Made by a program: the position numbers and the translations under genes. DNA of 64,000 bases, taken from the NCBI GenBank assembly GCA_025677825.1, contig JAIXMO010000082.1:19053-83052 (forward strand), written 5' to 3'. Numbering within the stretch: the first letter of the stretch is position 1; every line of letters starts with the position of its first letter. Source of the DNA: Helicostylum pulchrum (taxonomy: Eukaryota; Mucoromycota; Mucoromycetes; Mucorales; Mucoraceae). Below are positions 32,076 to 44,077 of the stretch, one piece after another. The notes under the pieces were generated by a model that did not search any database, had not been told where the DNA came from, and was given only the letters and a program-made list of their open reading frames with translations.

Positions 32076-32315
32076 AATGAAAGTACAAAGGCGATCTTTT
32101 TTTTTTTATATGTGTATAATAGAACAGAAAGAAAGGAAGCAAAAAAAAAAAAAAAAAAAGCGAAAAAAAAAGCGAAAAAAGGCGAAAATCAAAAAAAAGA
32201 TATTTATAACTTTGTTGTCACACAGAATATAAAAAATCCCTATTTTTATTTTTATTTTCCAAAACAAGATCAAAAATCAACCACCCAATAAAATACGTGT
32301 TGTTTTCATTGGCTT

Positions 32316-33041
32316 TTAAAGCTTGATTTCTTTTAAAGTTGCTGCAATGTCCAAATCAATAATATTAGGCGCACTGTATTCCTTTGTAAATTTATAGTAC
32401 TCGACAACTGTCGTATTCTTTTCGTGTTTTGAATTACTTTTATAAGGAAACTGCTTAATATAATTTGCAATGTTCGATTGAAACTGTAAATTTTTAAGAT
32501 AATCAACCACATTTAATAATTCTGCTTCCCCTGATAAAATAAATGAGTTGTCATGGTGAACAAACTCCAACGGATGGATGGCATTATACGGTTGCATAAC
32601 CGTCTTGGCTGGTGAATCATCCAGCAATACTGTATTCGTAGCATCATATTTTCCACCAAAGTGTTTCCAAACCTTATCCAAATCTTTTATCGTGACCACT
32701 TTACGTTTGAAATCTACTTCAGAAAGTCCAAAGCGGTGTCGATCCCACATTACTACAATTTTTTCAGCATGACTACCAAACGCGCGACTCATATACTTTA
32801 CTGAGTGTGTTTGGGCGCTAGACCATAACATTACTGTAAAGTTTTCAAAAACATAATCAAAGAACTCCTTGCTATATGGTCGAACATACATGGACTTGTT
32901 CTTCTTATTTCGAGACACCAGTGTTCCATTCAAGTCAAGAATCAATAATTGGTCCTTCAAGGCTTCCTTTAAAGTCTTTGATTCCTTTTGGACAATATCC
33001 AAATAAGCTTTTGTAGGTTGAAGTATTTTGGTCATTTTCAT
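32316..33041 (-). CDS. FCP1/NIF-domain HAD phosphatase-like protein
   Basis: About 241 residues from the ATG at 33041 (a second in-frame ATG at 33035 is equally plausible). The open frame extends further upstream but without another ATG. It holds an FCP1-homology (NIF) domain: LLILDLNGTLVSR, SMYVRPYSKEFFDYVF, VMLWSSAQTHSV and TVLLDDSPAKTV. The nucleophile motif is DLNGT rather than DLDGT/DLDET; the second Asp, the usual general acid, is Asn. I recall this DLNGT variant in fungal NIF proteins. The domain nearly fills the protein, with only about 45 residues before it and no clear membrane segment, so it is not an obvious Tim50. Substrate unknown. Confidence 0.85.
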   Translation of the reverse strand: MKMTKILQPTKAYLDIVQKESKTLKEALKDQLLILDLNGTLVSRNKKNKSMYVRPYSKEFFDYVFENFTVMLWSSAQTHSVKYMSRAFGSHAEKIVVMWDRHRFGLSEVDFKRKVVTIKDLDKVWKHFGGKYDATNTVLLDDSPAKTVMQPYNAIHPLEFVHHDNSFILSGEAELLNVVDYLKNLQFQSNIANYIKQFPYKSNSKHEKNTTVVEYYKFTKEYSAPNIIDLDIAATLKEIKL

Positions 33042-34625
33042 TATAAAGAAAAGAAAAAGTTTTTGTTTTTTTGCCCCTTTTTCCCCTGTGTTGTTATCAT
33101 GCTGCGCGTGCTTCTTGATCAACCATTTCGGCCTTGGGGCGTCCGGTCAAATGTCCGGTCAAATATTCGATATAATTATGTAAAACGAGTTAAAAAATAA
33201 AGGTATTTATTTAATAGATTTGGGCGTTATTTTATTAGGGACTCTTGCCTGCTCTTTGGTACTGAAAGGTTATTGGATATCGATATTTCCAGATACTTCA
33301 AAAAGTTGTACGTTGTCAATTAATGACCACTTGAAGGTCGATTTTTTTGCGAGGAGTCATAGTTGTATAGTGGTTGATATAGTAAACTGTACAGAAAAGC
33401 AAGATTAGTTTTCGAGTAAATTCTTTTAGCTTTTTGTAAAGACCGAATATCAATATAAATAACTGTGTCGTCGTTAACAGTAAAATTGTAAGTGCTGGAT
33501 CCTAATTCTACAATATCAGAAACCGTTACTTTGAATCCGCTATATACTTTAACGCAGTTGAGGAGAATGGGCCCTCGAATTTCCACCGGCGACGCGGAAA
33601 TACAAAACTATTTAGAAATGTTACAGGTTCTGTCTCTCCTAATTTTGCAAGCTTTTTTTTTTTTTCCTTGTTCGCACTTCAAGATTCTCCTTAAAACCAA
33701 CACGATTAAAAGTCGTATCGTCTGTTTTATTAACCCGTTGGCATTTTAATAACCGTCGCTAATCTTCGTGGACATACTTGGTTGGACCACGCACTTTATA
33801 TTTATATGGTTGTGCCAACGAGGTTGGATGGCCTTAAACGACGTAATGTGTCTCCAGTGGAGAAGTATTTTTTTTTCATCAGCTTGATAATTTCACGTAG
33901 TGGAGTTACGTGATGGCTGATAGTTAAAGGCTCTTTTTGAAACCTAATGTGTTTACACCTTATTATGGTAGTTGTCCTGTGAGCACTAGTTTCTACTTGC
34001 ACGTAGTATTAGGAAACAAAGATAAGCACTTTCTTTTGCACACGTAACTTTAATAGAAATCATAAAAAGAATATCTTTTATACTCTCGAGAGTCAATATT
34101 TTACTGTTTATTGTCTTCGTAATTAAATGGATTGTGTTTTAAAAAGACAAAATATGATAAATACAACCATTTTTAATGGGGAGAAAAACCTAGAATGCTA
34201 AATGGTTCCTTTTCCTTGATTTACTTCTTTATGTATAACCTGATATGTACTTATTTTCCGGCAAGAGGGTTAAGACGGCCAACTTGTTTAACAACAGCTT
34301 TTTTTTTTTTTTTTGGCACAAAGTGGTTAACTCCATCGGCAATAGCCGTTTACTTTGTCTAGTTATTTTTTTTTTTTTTTTTTTTTTTACCAAGGTAGCC
34401 TTAACAAGGATTGTCTATGATGCTCTTATATGTTGCTTGTCGGTTATTGCAGAGTGTTGTATAAACACATGACTAACTATTATTGTAAGGATCAAGTGGA
34501 TGAAAATATATCATTGGACGTTGAGGCAACGTACGAGGTGATGATAAAGAGTAAGAAATAGTGATTTTGGATAAAGAATTACGGACTTTAGGTTGAGGTA
34601 GTGGAGCAACAATCTTAGATATCGA
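33042..34625. other. Intergenic region with unassigned fragments
   Basis: No supported gene. Open stretches at 33320-33586 (minus) and 33802-34002 (minus) read as moderately complex peptides but connect to nothing and match no family I recognise. They may be element fragments. T-rich tracts of about 16-20 bases lie near 34299-34314 and 34366-34388. Confidence 0.45.
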
Positions 34626-35424
34626 TTATAGAAAACGAATATTCATCAATCTGTATAAACATGGTTTAGTGATATACTTTTTTTTTTTTTTGCGTGTTTG
34701 TTTTTTCTTTACTTTAAATTGTAGCGAACGAATTTTGTCTTCTAAATAAGCGATGCGTTTATCTATTTCATTATCTTCAATCATTTTAATTTTTGAAGGG
34801 GTAAGACGTTCATCGTCCAGAGATTCCCAAAATACTCTTTTTTCAGGTTTGGATGAGCCAATAGGGATGCTAATTCTTACAGGAGAAGAGTTGACTGGTG
34901 ATAAAATGGCTTCAATTTTATTTTTAGGGATTTCGCTTGTAGCTCTTGGAGGTGAAGTATGTTTCTCAGGGGTAAAAGGTTGATAGTGGAAAAATGTGGG
35001 TCGAGGAGAGGTCGAACAGCTGGAATCATATGGATAGTATAAGAATGTTTGAGATGACGATGACTGTGAAGAAATTGAACGTCTTTTATGCTTCTTTCTC
35101 GATTTTGTACAAGGCAATAAGTTTTGAATTGATTCATCGTCTGAGGAAAATATCTTTCTCTTCTCAAAAAAGAGATCTATATCTTGAAGCTCATCTCTAC
35201 TAGTAATGGTTATCAGTGTATGCGTTCAGCACTATTACATGTTCTTACAACAAGAGATATCATACTTGGATGTTTCATTAAGCGTATTTATTTTAGAGAA
35301 ATACTTATTCCAGAATAGCTCGAAATCCTGGTTTGCTGTTTGTCTTGCGTTAGTAACCGCAGCTATTACATCGAAAAAAAAAAGATATTTGCTTCTGAGG
35401 CGGTGGAGATACGCAATCGCTCAT
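34626..35424 (-). CDS. Small Ser-rich coiled-coil protein, unknown
   Basis: The main exon (from about 35199 down to 34626) reads DELQDIDLFFEKRKIFSSDDE, then SRKKHKRRS (NLS-like), a Ser/Pro-rich middle with SP sites, ERLTPSKIKMIEDNE and a C-terminal helix KRIAYLEDKIRSLQFKV ending in a Lys run. A preceding exon is likely: DFELFWNKYFSKINTLNETS, ending at 35266 with donor GTATGA, joins in frame at AGTAG/A. The start is probably the ATG at 35424, but a ten-T run and an intron with a TACTAAC branch point make the first exon uncertain, so its length is not fixed. No known domain is recognised; the composition suggests a nuclear or cytoskeletal adaptor. Confidence 0.55.
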
Positions 35425-35551
35425 TTTGTTATGTATAATACCAATAATAGTAGTAGTAAAGGAAGAAAGAAAGAAAGAAATGCATGATCGTGAAAATCAA
35501 ACAATGAAAAAAAAAAAAAAAAAGTGACTTGTTTTTTATTAGATGCATAGA

Positions 35552-36712
35552 TCATAGCGTAACAAGATGGCCTAATATATCTGACAGACTTAATAAGCCT
35601 ATTAGTTGACGCGTACCTGGCTCAATAACAACTAGACGATAAACTCGTTTTTTACGAATCTCTGTAAATATCGAATTTAAGGTATCATTTAAAGTACACG
35701 TACAAACACCGGGAAAATCCTAACACAATTATAAAATCAGTGTATATTCCTCGCAGCTGAAAAAATACGTTTTACCTCTGGCCTCGATTCCATCGCTTCT
35801 TGTACTGGTAAGTCCAAATTGGTATATTTCTCAGATATTATAAGACACTTTATAATTACTCAATTAATATAATTTTTTATAATCTACTAATTTTATCTTC
35901 CCTCCTCCTCATCCCTTACCATTACATCCACTGTATCATATAAATTGAGGACGGTTCCTTTTTCGTCTATAATAGGAACGGCACTTATATTTTCGCGGGC
36001 AAATGAGGTAATAACTTCAATGACAGGCGTTGTCATATATGCAGTGGCTACTTTAGATCCGTACGTACCAATTTTAAGTTCTGATAATGGCACTTTTAAT
36101 ACTTGCGTTTTTTTGAACTGTTTTTTTCCGCAAAAAAAAAAATTAGACTAGAATTTTGATTGCAGATAACAAAAATCTTATGTAACTTACATTATTAGCG
36201 ATAAACTTTAATAATCGATATTGAGTGATGACACTGATAATTTCTCTATTTTGAATGACGAGAGGTATACGATGAGCTCTTGTTTTTGACATGAATAGAG
36301 CGGCTTCATAAAGAGTAGTCATCGGATGAATTGAATCATTTTGTCGATTTACCCATATCTGATGATGCTTATCTTTAAGCTGAGATATTTGTATTGTTTC
36401 AATTTCGTCGTAAGCACATGAGTTGGTGTAATAATAATATTGGATCAGATTTATAAAATCACTGACAGTCAACATCCCAGCATATTCTTGCTTTTCGCTT
36501 GACCATAGTGGTGCAGAAACTATACCTTATAAAAAAAAAAGAAGGGATATTAAACATATATTTTGTCTTGCTAGCAAAAGTGTCTTACCGTTTTGAATCA
36601 ACATGGATAGGGCTTTTTTTACAGGTAGTTCTGTATCGAATACAACAAGACGAAAACTTATTGGTAAAACATCGTAACATGTATGTTGCTTTAAAAATTC
36701 GTTCATATGCAT
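35552..36712 (-). CDS. SNF4: AMPK/SNF1 gamma subunit, CBS-domain protein
   Basis: Regulatory gamma subunit of the SNF1/AMPK energy-sensing kinase; it binds adenine nucleotides through CBS pairs. Five exons (36712-36589, 36525-36191, 36117-35920, 35829-35776, 35719-35552) are phase-consistent and give 292 residues, slightly shorter than the yeast protein. Landmarks in order: FLKQHTCYDVLPISFRLVVF, NGIVSAPLW, GMLTVSDFINLIQYYY, HRIPLV then SVITQYRLLKFIANN, TPVIEVI, ISAVPIIDEKG, LNLYDTVDVM, RVYRLVVIE and LIGLLSLSDIL. Four CBS motifs are therefore present. The N-terminus may be shorter (ATG at 36706). Its partners, the kinase alpha and beta subunits, are not in the window. Confidence 0.93.
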
Positions 36713-37828
36713 GTATCCAAGAAAGACGAATAAGTGAAAAAAAAAGAGAAAAAAAAGAAAAATTGTTTTTTCCCCCAACAAAATTAATGCAGGATATATC
36801 TGGTAAAAAATGAACAGCCCACTGTTCAACCACCGCTTCACTTCAATATAGAACTACACCCCTTTTTCCTTTGTGATCTTTTACCTCCTAAAATGTTAAT
36901 ATAGGACCCTTTATTTTAAAGTTGCCATTTATGATATCTAGTACAAGAGCTTGTAATATTTTCTTGGTTTGGAAATCTCTTTTTTTTTTTTTACAAGTAT
37001 CGAACCCAACAAATGTGCCTGATGTGACTTCGGTTGTCAAGACGATGATTTAGTAGAGCCCAGACAATCTGATAGAATGCGTAGGCTATTTATTGGGTTA
37101 CTCATTAACTGAATAGTTATGAAACATATTAATGTAGAAAAAAACTCTTTATTTTGAATTGCCAAAAAAGGTTAAATACTTTTTCGAGAATACTATCGAA
37201 ATTTTGTTGCATTTTGGCAGTAAAGGGGTTACTAAAATCTCGGATTCAGTTTTGATAATATCGTGAACCCTGCATTTGTTAGTAAATTATCATTGGAACA
37301 CCAAAGTTAGTTTTTCAAATATGTTTTCGGTGTTGGCTATCTAAATACTTGAGTTAAATATGCGTCTTGTTTTCTATTGGTCTGCTTCTGATGCTATCAA
37401 AAGTTTGTTGATTAAATCTTTTATATTCTTAGATAATATTCCTATTTCCAGGTTAGATTATATTCGCTACATTTGCTGCTATAAAAAAAAAGGTCTGTCC
37501 TTTGGGTCTTTTATCAGAGAGACAAAAAGGGTAAACAATTACAGTACCCTTTTTTTTTTTGATGTACGTGAAAATGACATAAATTTTTTTAATGCAAGAA
37601 ATTTACTTTCCCCCTCTTTACTTTATGCTTTCAGGAATATTCCAAGACTCCCATTTTGCATGCAATCTTTTCCTAGTGGCATGGGGTTAGAAACTCCCAC
37701 AGCTTTTAATTATTACTTCGAATCTCCTCATTATTGTGACTTGCGTAATAAAATTAATCATAAACCCCCAATTTTTTTTTCCCTTTTTTTTTATTTCCCT
37801 TTTTTTAAATCCTTTTTTTTTATTAAAA
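36713..37828. other. Intergenic region upstream of peroxiredoxin
   Basis: No supported gene. One open frame (37360-37839, plus) is fairly long, but it runs into the peroxiredoxin start in another frame, is Phe-rich from T tracts and has no domain character. Confidence 0.5.
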
Positions 37829-38430
37829 ATGTTGCGTAATAGTTTTAATATTGTTCAACGTCGTAGCTTCTTTAACACTGGACGCGTTATGATTGCTGAG
37901 GGAGATCGTCTCCCCAGTGTTCAAGTTCAACTTAGCTCACCTGCCGAGACAGTCGATACAGCTGAATTATTCAAGAACAAAAAGGCTATTTTATTTGGTA
38001 AGTTACGCGTGTGTGTGTGAGGATAGAAACAAACCAAGCTAAAACTTTATATTTTTTTTTAGGTGTTCCTGGTGCATTTACACCTGGATGCAGCAAGACA
38101 CATTTACCTGGTTATATCAAGGAAGCCGAGAGCTTAAAATCCAAAGGAATTGATTTGATCGCTTGTGTTGCAGTCAATGACGCGTTTGTTATGTCAGAAT
38201 GGGGTAAGGCTCATAACGCCGATGGTTCAGTTACTTTATTAGCAGATTCAAAGGGAGAGTTAGCCAAGGCTATGGACCTTAGTTTTGATGCAACAGGAGC
38301 ATTGGGTAACCACAGATTCAAGAGATTTGCTGCTATTGTTGATAATGGTAAAATCCAAAAGTTGTTTGTTGAACCTGATACCACTGGCCTTAATGTTAGC
38401 TTAGTTGAAAATGTCGTTAAAAGTTTGTAA
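37829..38430 (+). CDS. Peroxiredoxin, PRX5/AHP1 type, mitochondrial
   Basis: Reduces H2O2 and organic peroxides through a peroxidatic Cys, using thioredoxin or glutaredoxin. Two exons (37829-37997 and 38063-38430) give 178 residues. The first about 20 residues (MLRNSFNIVQRRSFFNTGR) are basic and Ser/Phe-rich without acidic residues, like a mitochondrial presequence. The active-site segment PGAFTPGCSKTHLPGY spans the peroxidatic Cys. DLIACVAVNDAFV and FKRFAAIVDNG are typical of the atypical 2-Cys PRX5 group. A second in-frame Met after the presequence could give a cytosolic form. Preceded by a long T-rich leader. Confidence 0.93.
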
Positions 38431-38616
38431 GAGGCGATTAAATAAAAAATAAAAAAAGAACTCCTTTTTTTTTTTATTTATATAACTGTGTGTGACGAAA
38501 TTGATATCATTTTAGCGTCAAAATATTTTATTTGGGATATTTTTCCTTTCTCTTTTAGTTTCATTATTATATTATTATAGAAACAACAAAAAAAAAACAC
38601 ACACACAAAGGAAAAA

Positions 38617-40074
38617 ATGTGGATAAAGCATAAAAAATCAACTGTGGTGTATACATTAATATTTATAGTTTTATTTATAAGTACATGCTATTATTATATT
38701 TATACACAACCGTTTCGTAAAGAAGAAGAAAGATACTTGGCATATTTACCGCACTCTGGTTTATCAAATCAAAGAATAGAATTGGCAAATGCCTTATTAC
38801 TTGCAGCTATATTAAAACGTACGCTTATTATACCCCCAGCTTTTTTGGGTAATGTTGTTGGATGGATGCCAATGGAGCAATTACTGGATCATCTGAGTTG
38901 GTTAACAACTCGAAAAGATTTCGACAAAATATGTCAGGCACCAACACCAGGCGATTTATACAGTTATACACAAAGAAGTAAATGCGCTGAATATAACAAG
39001 TTTGCTGCGATACCATGGCATCAATTACACGATTTTACTTTAATAGCACCTTTTATTAAAATTCGATTTCAAGAGACCGTTTCATTTGAAAAATTACAAC
39101 AAGATTTAGGTGTAACAGATAAAGAAACGCATGTACATCGTGACGAACACTTGTATGATTGGCGTTTATATGAAGACATTGACGAAGCAAATAAAATATT
39201 AGCCAATGAATCAAATTTCGTAGACTCATTTACAGATAGAAAATTCTACAAGATTTTTACTCCATTACATTGGCAAAAGAGAACTGAAAAGTTATTACAT
39301 TTAGGTGGCATTTTTGGTTCTACAAGAATGAATATGGTTAAACCCGAACACATTGAATTACAACAATTGATTTCAGAAATACTTCATTATAGGTTAGATA
39401 CGCCTCTTGGCAAAACAGTGGCTGGTATAGTGGAACATTTAGGTGGCAAAGCTACTTTTAATGGTATTCATTTTAGATTAAGAGATCTACCTTTTAAAAA
39501 GTATGCTATTGATAACCTTCATGCATTTGAGCGTAATATGTCAATAGCAACAGGTATTGAAGTACCTCCATTACCTCCTTATGATGAATATGGTATTCTT
39601 ACTAGTTTACCGAAAGCACCACCGTTACCAGAGGATACAGTTCGATTACAACCACAACACGATTTGTCACAACCTCCATGGGTGAATTTATGCCAAAACG
39701 TTTCACCAAATTTTAATGATTCAATGGAACATATTGGATCGAGAGCTATTGTATATATTGCAACAGATCACAAAGATATTCGAAGTGAAAATACACGACT
39801 GCTGGAATGGTTCGATTATTTTCCCTGTACTTTAACTCTTAACGATATACCACAAGAATTACTAGAGCCATTGGATCAATTAAGTTGCATGTTTAACCCA
39901 TCAAAATCTTTAAAAAATTACTTAATTCCACTGGTTGACGCTATGGTTGTTGCGCATGGAAGAAGAATTTTCACAACCCCAAGGTCCACGTTTTCTAAAT
40001 ATATTGGTGAATTAAATGAAGCTTGGGTCTTAAAAGAACAAGGTTACACATTAGCTTCATTCTACACATATTAA
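38617..40074 (+). CDS. O-fucosyltransferase-like type II membrane protein
   Basis: An intronless gene for 485 residues. A short cytosolic head (MWIKHKKS) is followed by a single membrane span (about residues 9-30) and a lumenal domain. The domain starts YLPHSGLSNQRIELANALLL, the hallmark opening of the GDP-fucose protein O-fucosyltransferase superfamily. Further in come FNGIHFRLRDLPFKK, in the position of the donor-binding GxHxRxxD-type strand, and AIVYIATDHKDIRSE, the conserved ATD segment. Predicted to act in the ER/Golgi. The acceptor is unknown, and assignment to a specific POFUT subfamily is not safe. Confidence 0.75.
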   Translation: MWIKHKKSTVVYTLIFIVLFISTCYYYIYTQPFRKEEERYLAYLPHSGLSNQRIELANALLLAAILKRTLIIPPAFLGNVVGWMPMEQLLDHLSWLTTRKDFDKICQAPTPGDLYSYTQRSKCAEYNKFAAIPWHQLHDFTLIAPFIKIRFQETVSFEKLQQDLGVTDKETHVHRDEHLYDWRLYEDIDEANKILANESNFVDSFTDRKFYKIFTPLHWQKRTEKLLHLGGIFGSTRMNMVKPEHIELQQLISEILHYRLDTPLGKTVAGIVEHLGGKATFNGIHFRLRDLPFKKYAIDNLHAFERNMSIATGIEVPPLPPYDEYGILTSLPKAPPLPEDTVRLQPQHDLSQPPWVNLCQNVSPNFNDSMEHIGSRAIVYIATDHKDIRSENTRLLEWFDYFPCTLTLNDIPQELLEPLDQLSCMFNPSKSLKNYLIPLVDAMVVAHGRRIFTTPRSTFSKYIGELNEAWVLKEQGYTLASFYTY

Positions 40075-42110
40075 ATATAATATATATTTTTTGTATTTGT
40101 AATAAATTAGACTTCTTTATCACATTTTACTCTTTGTAGATTGTACTCACATACACATTGCTTTAATACGGTTACAAGTTTAATATTCTCTTTGGGTCTT
40201 ACAGAATTCAAAGAAGGATCCCTGGTACTTAATTATGTTTTCTGTCACTTATTACAATGTACAACAATCATCTAAAAATAGCTCTCAATTTAATTATCGC
40301 AAACAAAAAAGTGTGTCTTTGTCACTCCATAATCAGTGGTTCGCATTTGAAAATAGAATTTTTTTTTTGGCTGTAAAATGCTTTTTTTATTCTTTCAACT
40401 GTGTAAAAGACAGAAATAATAACAGTAAAGTTATACTCGCCTTTGTAAACTATATATAATAGTGTATCGAGCGTTCAGAAATGTAATAATAATTAGGGTT
40501 TGAGGAAAGTGAAAATTATACGCCCTTTTACGCTTTTTAAATTATCCCGATTAAATCACTTTTTCCTTTTTAATCATATTAATATGACCTCTCTTCCTTT
40601 GCTTTTCTCTTCTTCTTAATATTTCATGCGAGTACGAAATTTTGTGCTTTATCTTCAATAAAAACGTATACATTCTACACTGTTGCATATATTTAGTGCT
40701 CATTCTGAGGCGCAATAAGTAAATTTACTTTCGGTTTGACCATGTAAATTGATGGTGTACTACGATTTCCCAAAAGAAAATAATAAGACTTATTTATATC
40801 ATTTTTTTTAGGTTACAAAAATGTTGATTGGAACAACCCGATAAGGACCTGAGAAGAAAAAAAAAGGTAGCGAGGAGCCGTATAGTCTCTTTGGTGACTT
40901 TTATGGTGGCGGCAATAGCTATAAAAACACTTGCCGGCGTGTATAAGAGAGAGCGCAATAATATCCAAAAAAAAAAAACTGACATGCATTTCCCAGTAGC
41001 AATGAGATATATGATACGAATGAAGACATAGTTCGCTCTTCAGAAAAGAGAAATAACGACGAAAGAGAATATCAAGGCATTGCATGTACTATTTGTCTAA
41101 TGGTTACATTTTTTTTTTATTGTGCATATCCTCTCAGCTATTACCTCATTATATGTCTAGAAAACCTGTGTCTGCTGCGTCACCACAGTGACAAATTTCT
41201 TTGTAAATGAAGTTCCCTGCATTTCGAGAAAAATGCTTGGACAAATAAAATATATTAACTGCACTAGAAATCTAGTAGATAAAAGCTATGTATTTTGCAT
41301 ATTCCTTTTCTTGTTGAAAGCAAAATGTTTCCTGGTGTTAATATAATAACTGCGTTTGTTCGAATCAAAGCCACCTTCTTTTTTACTGGTAATATTATTA
41401 CTTGTTAAATACTTTGGCAATATGTTGCCTTATTATAGGTCGTTATTCCTTTCAGATAAAGCACGCGACAAAGGAAGTAAAGAAAAAAGTTTGGGCAACA
41501 AAGGAACCAAAACAAAAACATTAGGGAAACAAAGAAACCAAAAAGAAAATTACGAACGTATTGGTGTTGTAGTAGGCGATTTCTTTGATATTATTACGAA
41601 TGTTGATATCAATGCTGAATTTTGGTGAAGGTTTGCGTATTGCAGTGGACGAGGTAATGCATTCTACATATATCTATATTTACCCTGGTGGATCAATTAC
41701 ACCACCAAATTGGAATTTACACTGTTGTCCAGTAAAAACTAAAGTAGCATGATACCATACACAAGATACGGAAATCCCATAAAAAACAACACCTAATCCT
41801 GACAACTCTTATAGTAACTGATTTCACCAAAATTCGTACCGATCGTACAAGTGATAATATCCCATTCAGCCCATTTCAATCCATACGAAGTTCTCAAGAT
41901 AGAGTACTTTCCATGCTACTGTGGTGTTTGTAAAAAATATATAATAAAGATTAAGGAGTCAATAATAAAAATATTGTGAGACTTTGTATATAAAAAAGAG
42001 AGAAGATTGTAGCAAGAGCTAATACCTCCCTTCAGAAGGTAGTATTTATATTTACTTTTGTACGAGTGTGATGGAATACATATTTCTATAGTTAGTAATT
42101 ATTTAAGTTC
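40075..42110. other. Gene-poor region
   Basis: No supported gene. A Lys/Gly-rich frame at 41356-41628 (SKEKSLGNKGTKTK then ERIGVVVGDFFDIIT) has some coding character but no extension or family match, so it was not called. Confidence 0.45.
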
Positions 42111-43190
42111 ATGATTTAGATGATTTAGATCTTTTACTTTTACTAAAACAATATATATTACTTTTCAGTGTCACTTTGATTATCTCATTGTCTTCTCTAT
42201 CAGTATTAGTGGGTATATGACGATTATCACGTACACTTTCAAATATCCATACATTGTCTCGAACTCGTAAAAAGTTTTCGTGATTGATATTACAGTATTT
42301 AGAACGAGAGATAAGATCGATTTAAGTAAATGATGGGTTATTCACAATATCATTGTTTTTAACATCAGGAGCAATAAATCGACTGAAGTAAGATAGTACC
42401 AGACGACTGTAAAAGAAGTACGATTAATTTCTGTTTAATGAAGACATACGAATACCACGCCAAAGTAAAATCGACACCACTTGAAAAGATGTTTCAGGAA
42501 TAACAACAAAATGATCTTTCGCAAATAAACTACCCAGCATGCCATCACATTATCTGTAGTCTTCAAGCAAATATACCAAAACGGGAATAAATCGAATATC
42601 CTGAATTAAATATTGTCTTACAGGAGCTATAAAAAAAAGAGTGAGTTAAATATCAACTTTTTATATAACATCTTATTACCGCATCGACTAAGAGAGCTTA
42701 ATAAAACTAGGGTATAATTGGAGAAACCTCAATAGTATTCAGAGGCATACGATACCGATAACATATCATCCAAATCAAAATTCTCAATCTTTCTTCTTGT
42801 CTCTGCACCATCATCACTTGAACTATTATCGTTTTCGGATTCACTACGATTACTACGATACTGGCTTCTGTGAAGGGATATTACATGTGTCAGCGCATCA
42901 ATTAATTCAATATTGTTACTCTTCTCGTATTTAGTTCTTTCACGATTCTTGAAAGCACAGTCTAATTGAAAAAGCATTTGATATTGTACTTTGTTTGCTG
43001 ACATCAATATAGTCTGGGTTATGAAGTAATTTACGCCTTTCTCCATCATATATGTCTCTTCTTCGTCCAAGTTATCAGTAGTTGTAGCAGATGGTTCAAG
43101 AATATCTTCAGAATCATCGATTAAATACGAGAAGAGTAATAATATTGAATTAATTGATGCGCTGACACATGACATATTGAAATCAAACAA
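42110..43190 (-). pseudogene. Possible decayed gene, minus strand
   Basis: The frame 43190-42729 encodes 153 residues of normal complexity (ASINSILLLFSYLIDDSED, ISLHRSQYRSNRSESEND, FDLDDMLSVSY). Downstream on the same strand, 42560-42110 reads coherently with interrupting stops (FAKDHFVVIPETSFQVVSIL, RFIAPDVKNNDIVNN, ENFLRVRDNVWIFESVRDN). This could be one gene with introns or a relic; I could not connect the pieces convincingly. No family recognised. Confidence 0.35.
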
Positions 43191-43229
43191 GTAAGCAATA
43201 TCTTACAAGTAGGGAACGTGAATCTCTCT

Positions 43230-44010
43230 TGTTGAGATTTGTAATACCTGTTTTAGCTCATAGTCAAATTACAGGTGCTCTTAAAACGGCTCTTAATATT
43301 CTTCTGGAAAAAAGATCAAGTGATTGGTAATATCTTTACAGGGTACTCTTTCAAGGCACCCATTTTAGACGTTTTAGATGATATCGTTATTGATATTGAT
43401 GATATTGATAGTAAAATATATGGCAGAAGAGAGATGAAGAACAAATATGGTGAGTCATCTACGGGTACAAAAAGCAACATAATTGCGTCTATTTTATCAA
43501 CTGAAGCTGCTGGGTCAAGATTATCTGAAAGCATTCTAGTGGACTTGAACTTATACCCTGCTTTGAAAGAGTGGGTCAATTCACATTACTAGGATTATCC
43601 TTTGGATACATTAACTGAAATCTATACAAATGCTATTGAATGGATTTGGACGTTTGCTGAGCCTCTCAAGTATAAGCGATAAAATAAACATAGTCCTGAT
43701 TCCAGCGAAGACGAAAATCAAAGTTCTGGTATCTCGGATGATTTAGGTTTAGCCGCTACTGTATTGATGAAATAGGTCACCACTTTACGGCATGCAATAA
43801 AATATACGAAAATAGGACATCATATAAAGAACTTTTGTATGGGATTTATTGCACCATACTACCTAGACGGGCATATAAAGTGCTACAAATTAATAATGAT
43901 AAAATTCCGGACTTGGATAATGGAAATAACCACTGTGTCTCATGCAATAGAACTTATTCAACTAGAGCTGTTTATACTGGTCACTATGGCATGAAAATAC
44001 TAGAGATTAC
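43230..44010 (+). pseudogene. Relic with in-frame stops, unknown family
   Basis: One frame stays protein-like across three in-frame stops (near 43590, 43680 and 43772): GYSFKAPILDVLDDIVIDID, ESILVDLNLYPALKEWVN, YPLDTLTEIYTNAIEWIW, DDLGLAATVLM, FIAPYYLDGHIKCYKLI. The persistence of complex sequence in a single frame through the stops suggests a recently inactivated gene or element protein. Family not recognised. Confidence 0.45.
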
Positions 44011-44077
44011 GCGCTGATTGGTAAATTTAACAATGTGGGGGTAAAAATTGGTTTTTATTATCAGTGTGTGTATCATT

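Noticed and set aside
33320..33586. 88-residue minus-strand frame
   Set aside because: Some coding character but isolated, no start context or family, and no neighbouring exon in phase.
37360..37839. 159-residue frame upstream of peroxiredoxin
   Set aside because: Hydrophobic, T-tract-derived composition, overlaps the peroxiredoxin start in another phase, and no domain or splice partner is seen.
41356..41628. 90-residue Lys/Gly-rich frame
   Set aside because: Short, compositionally biased and without extension. Not enough to call a gene.
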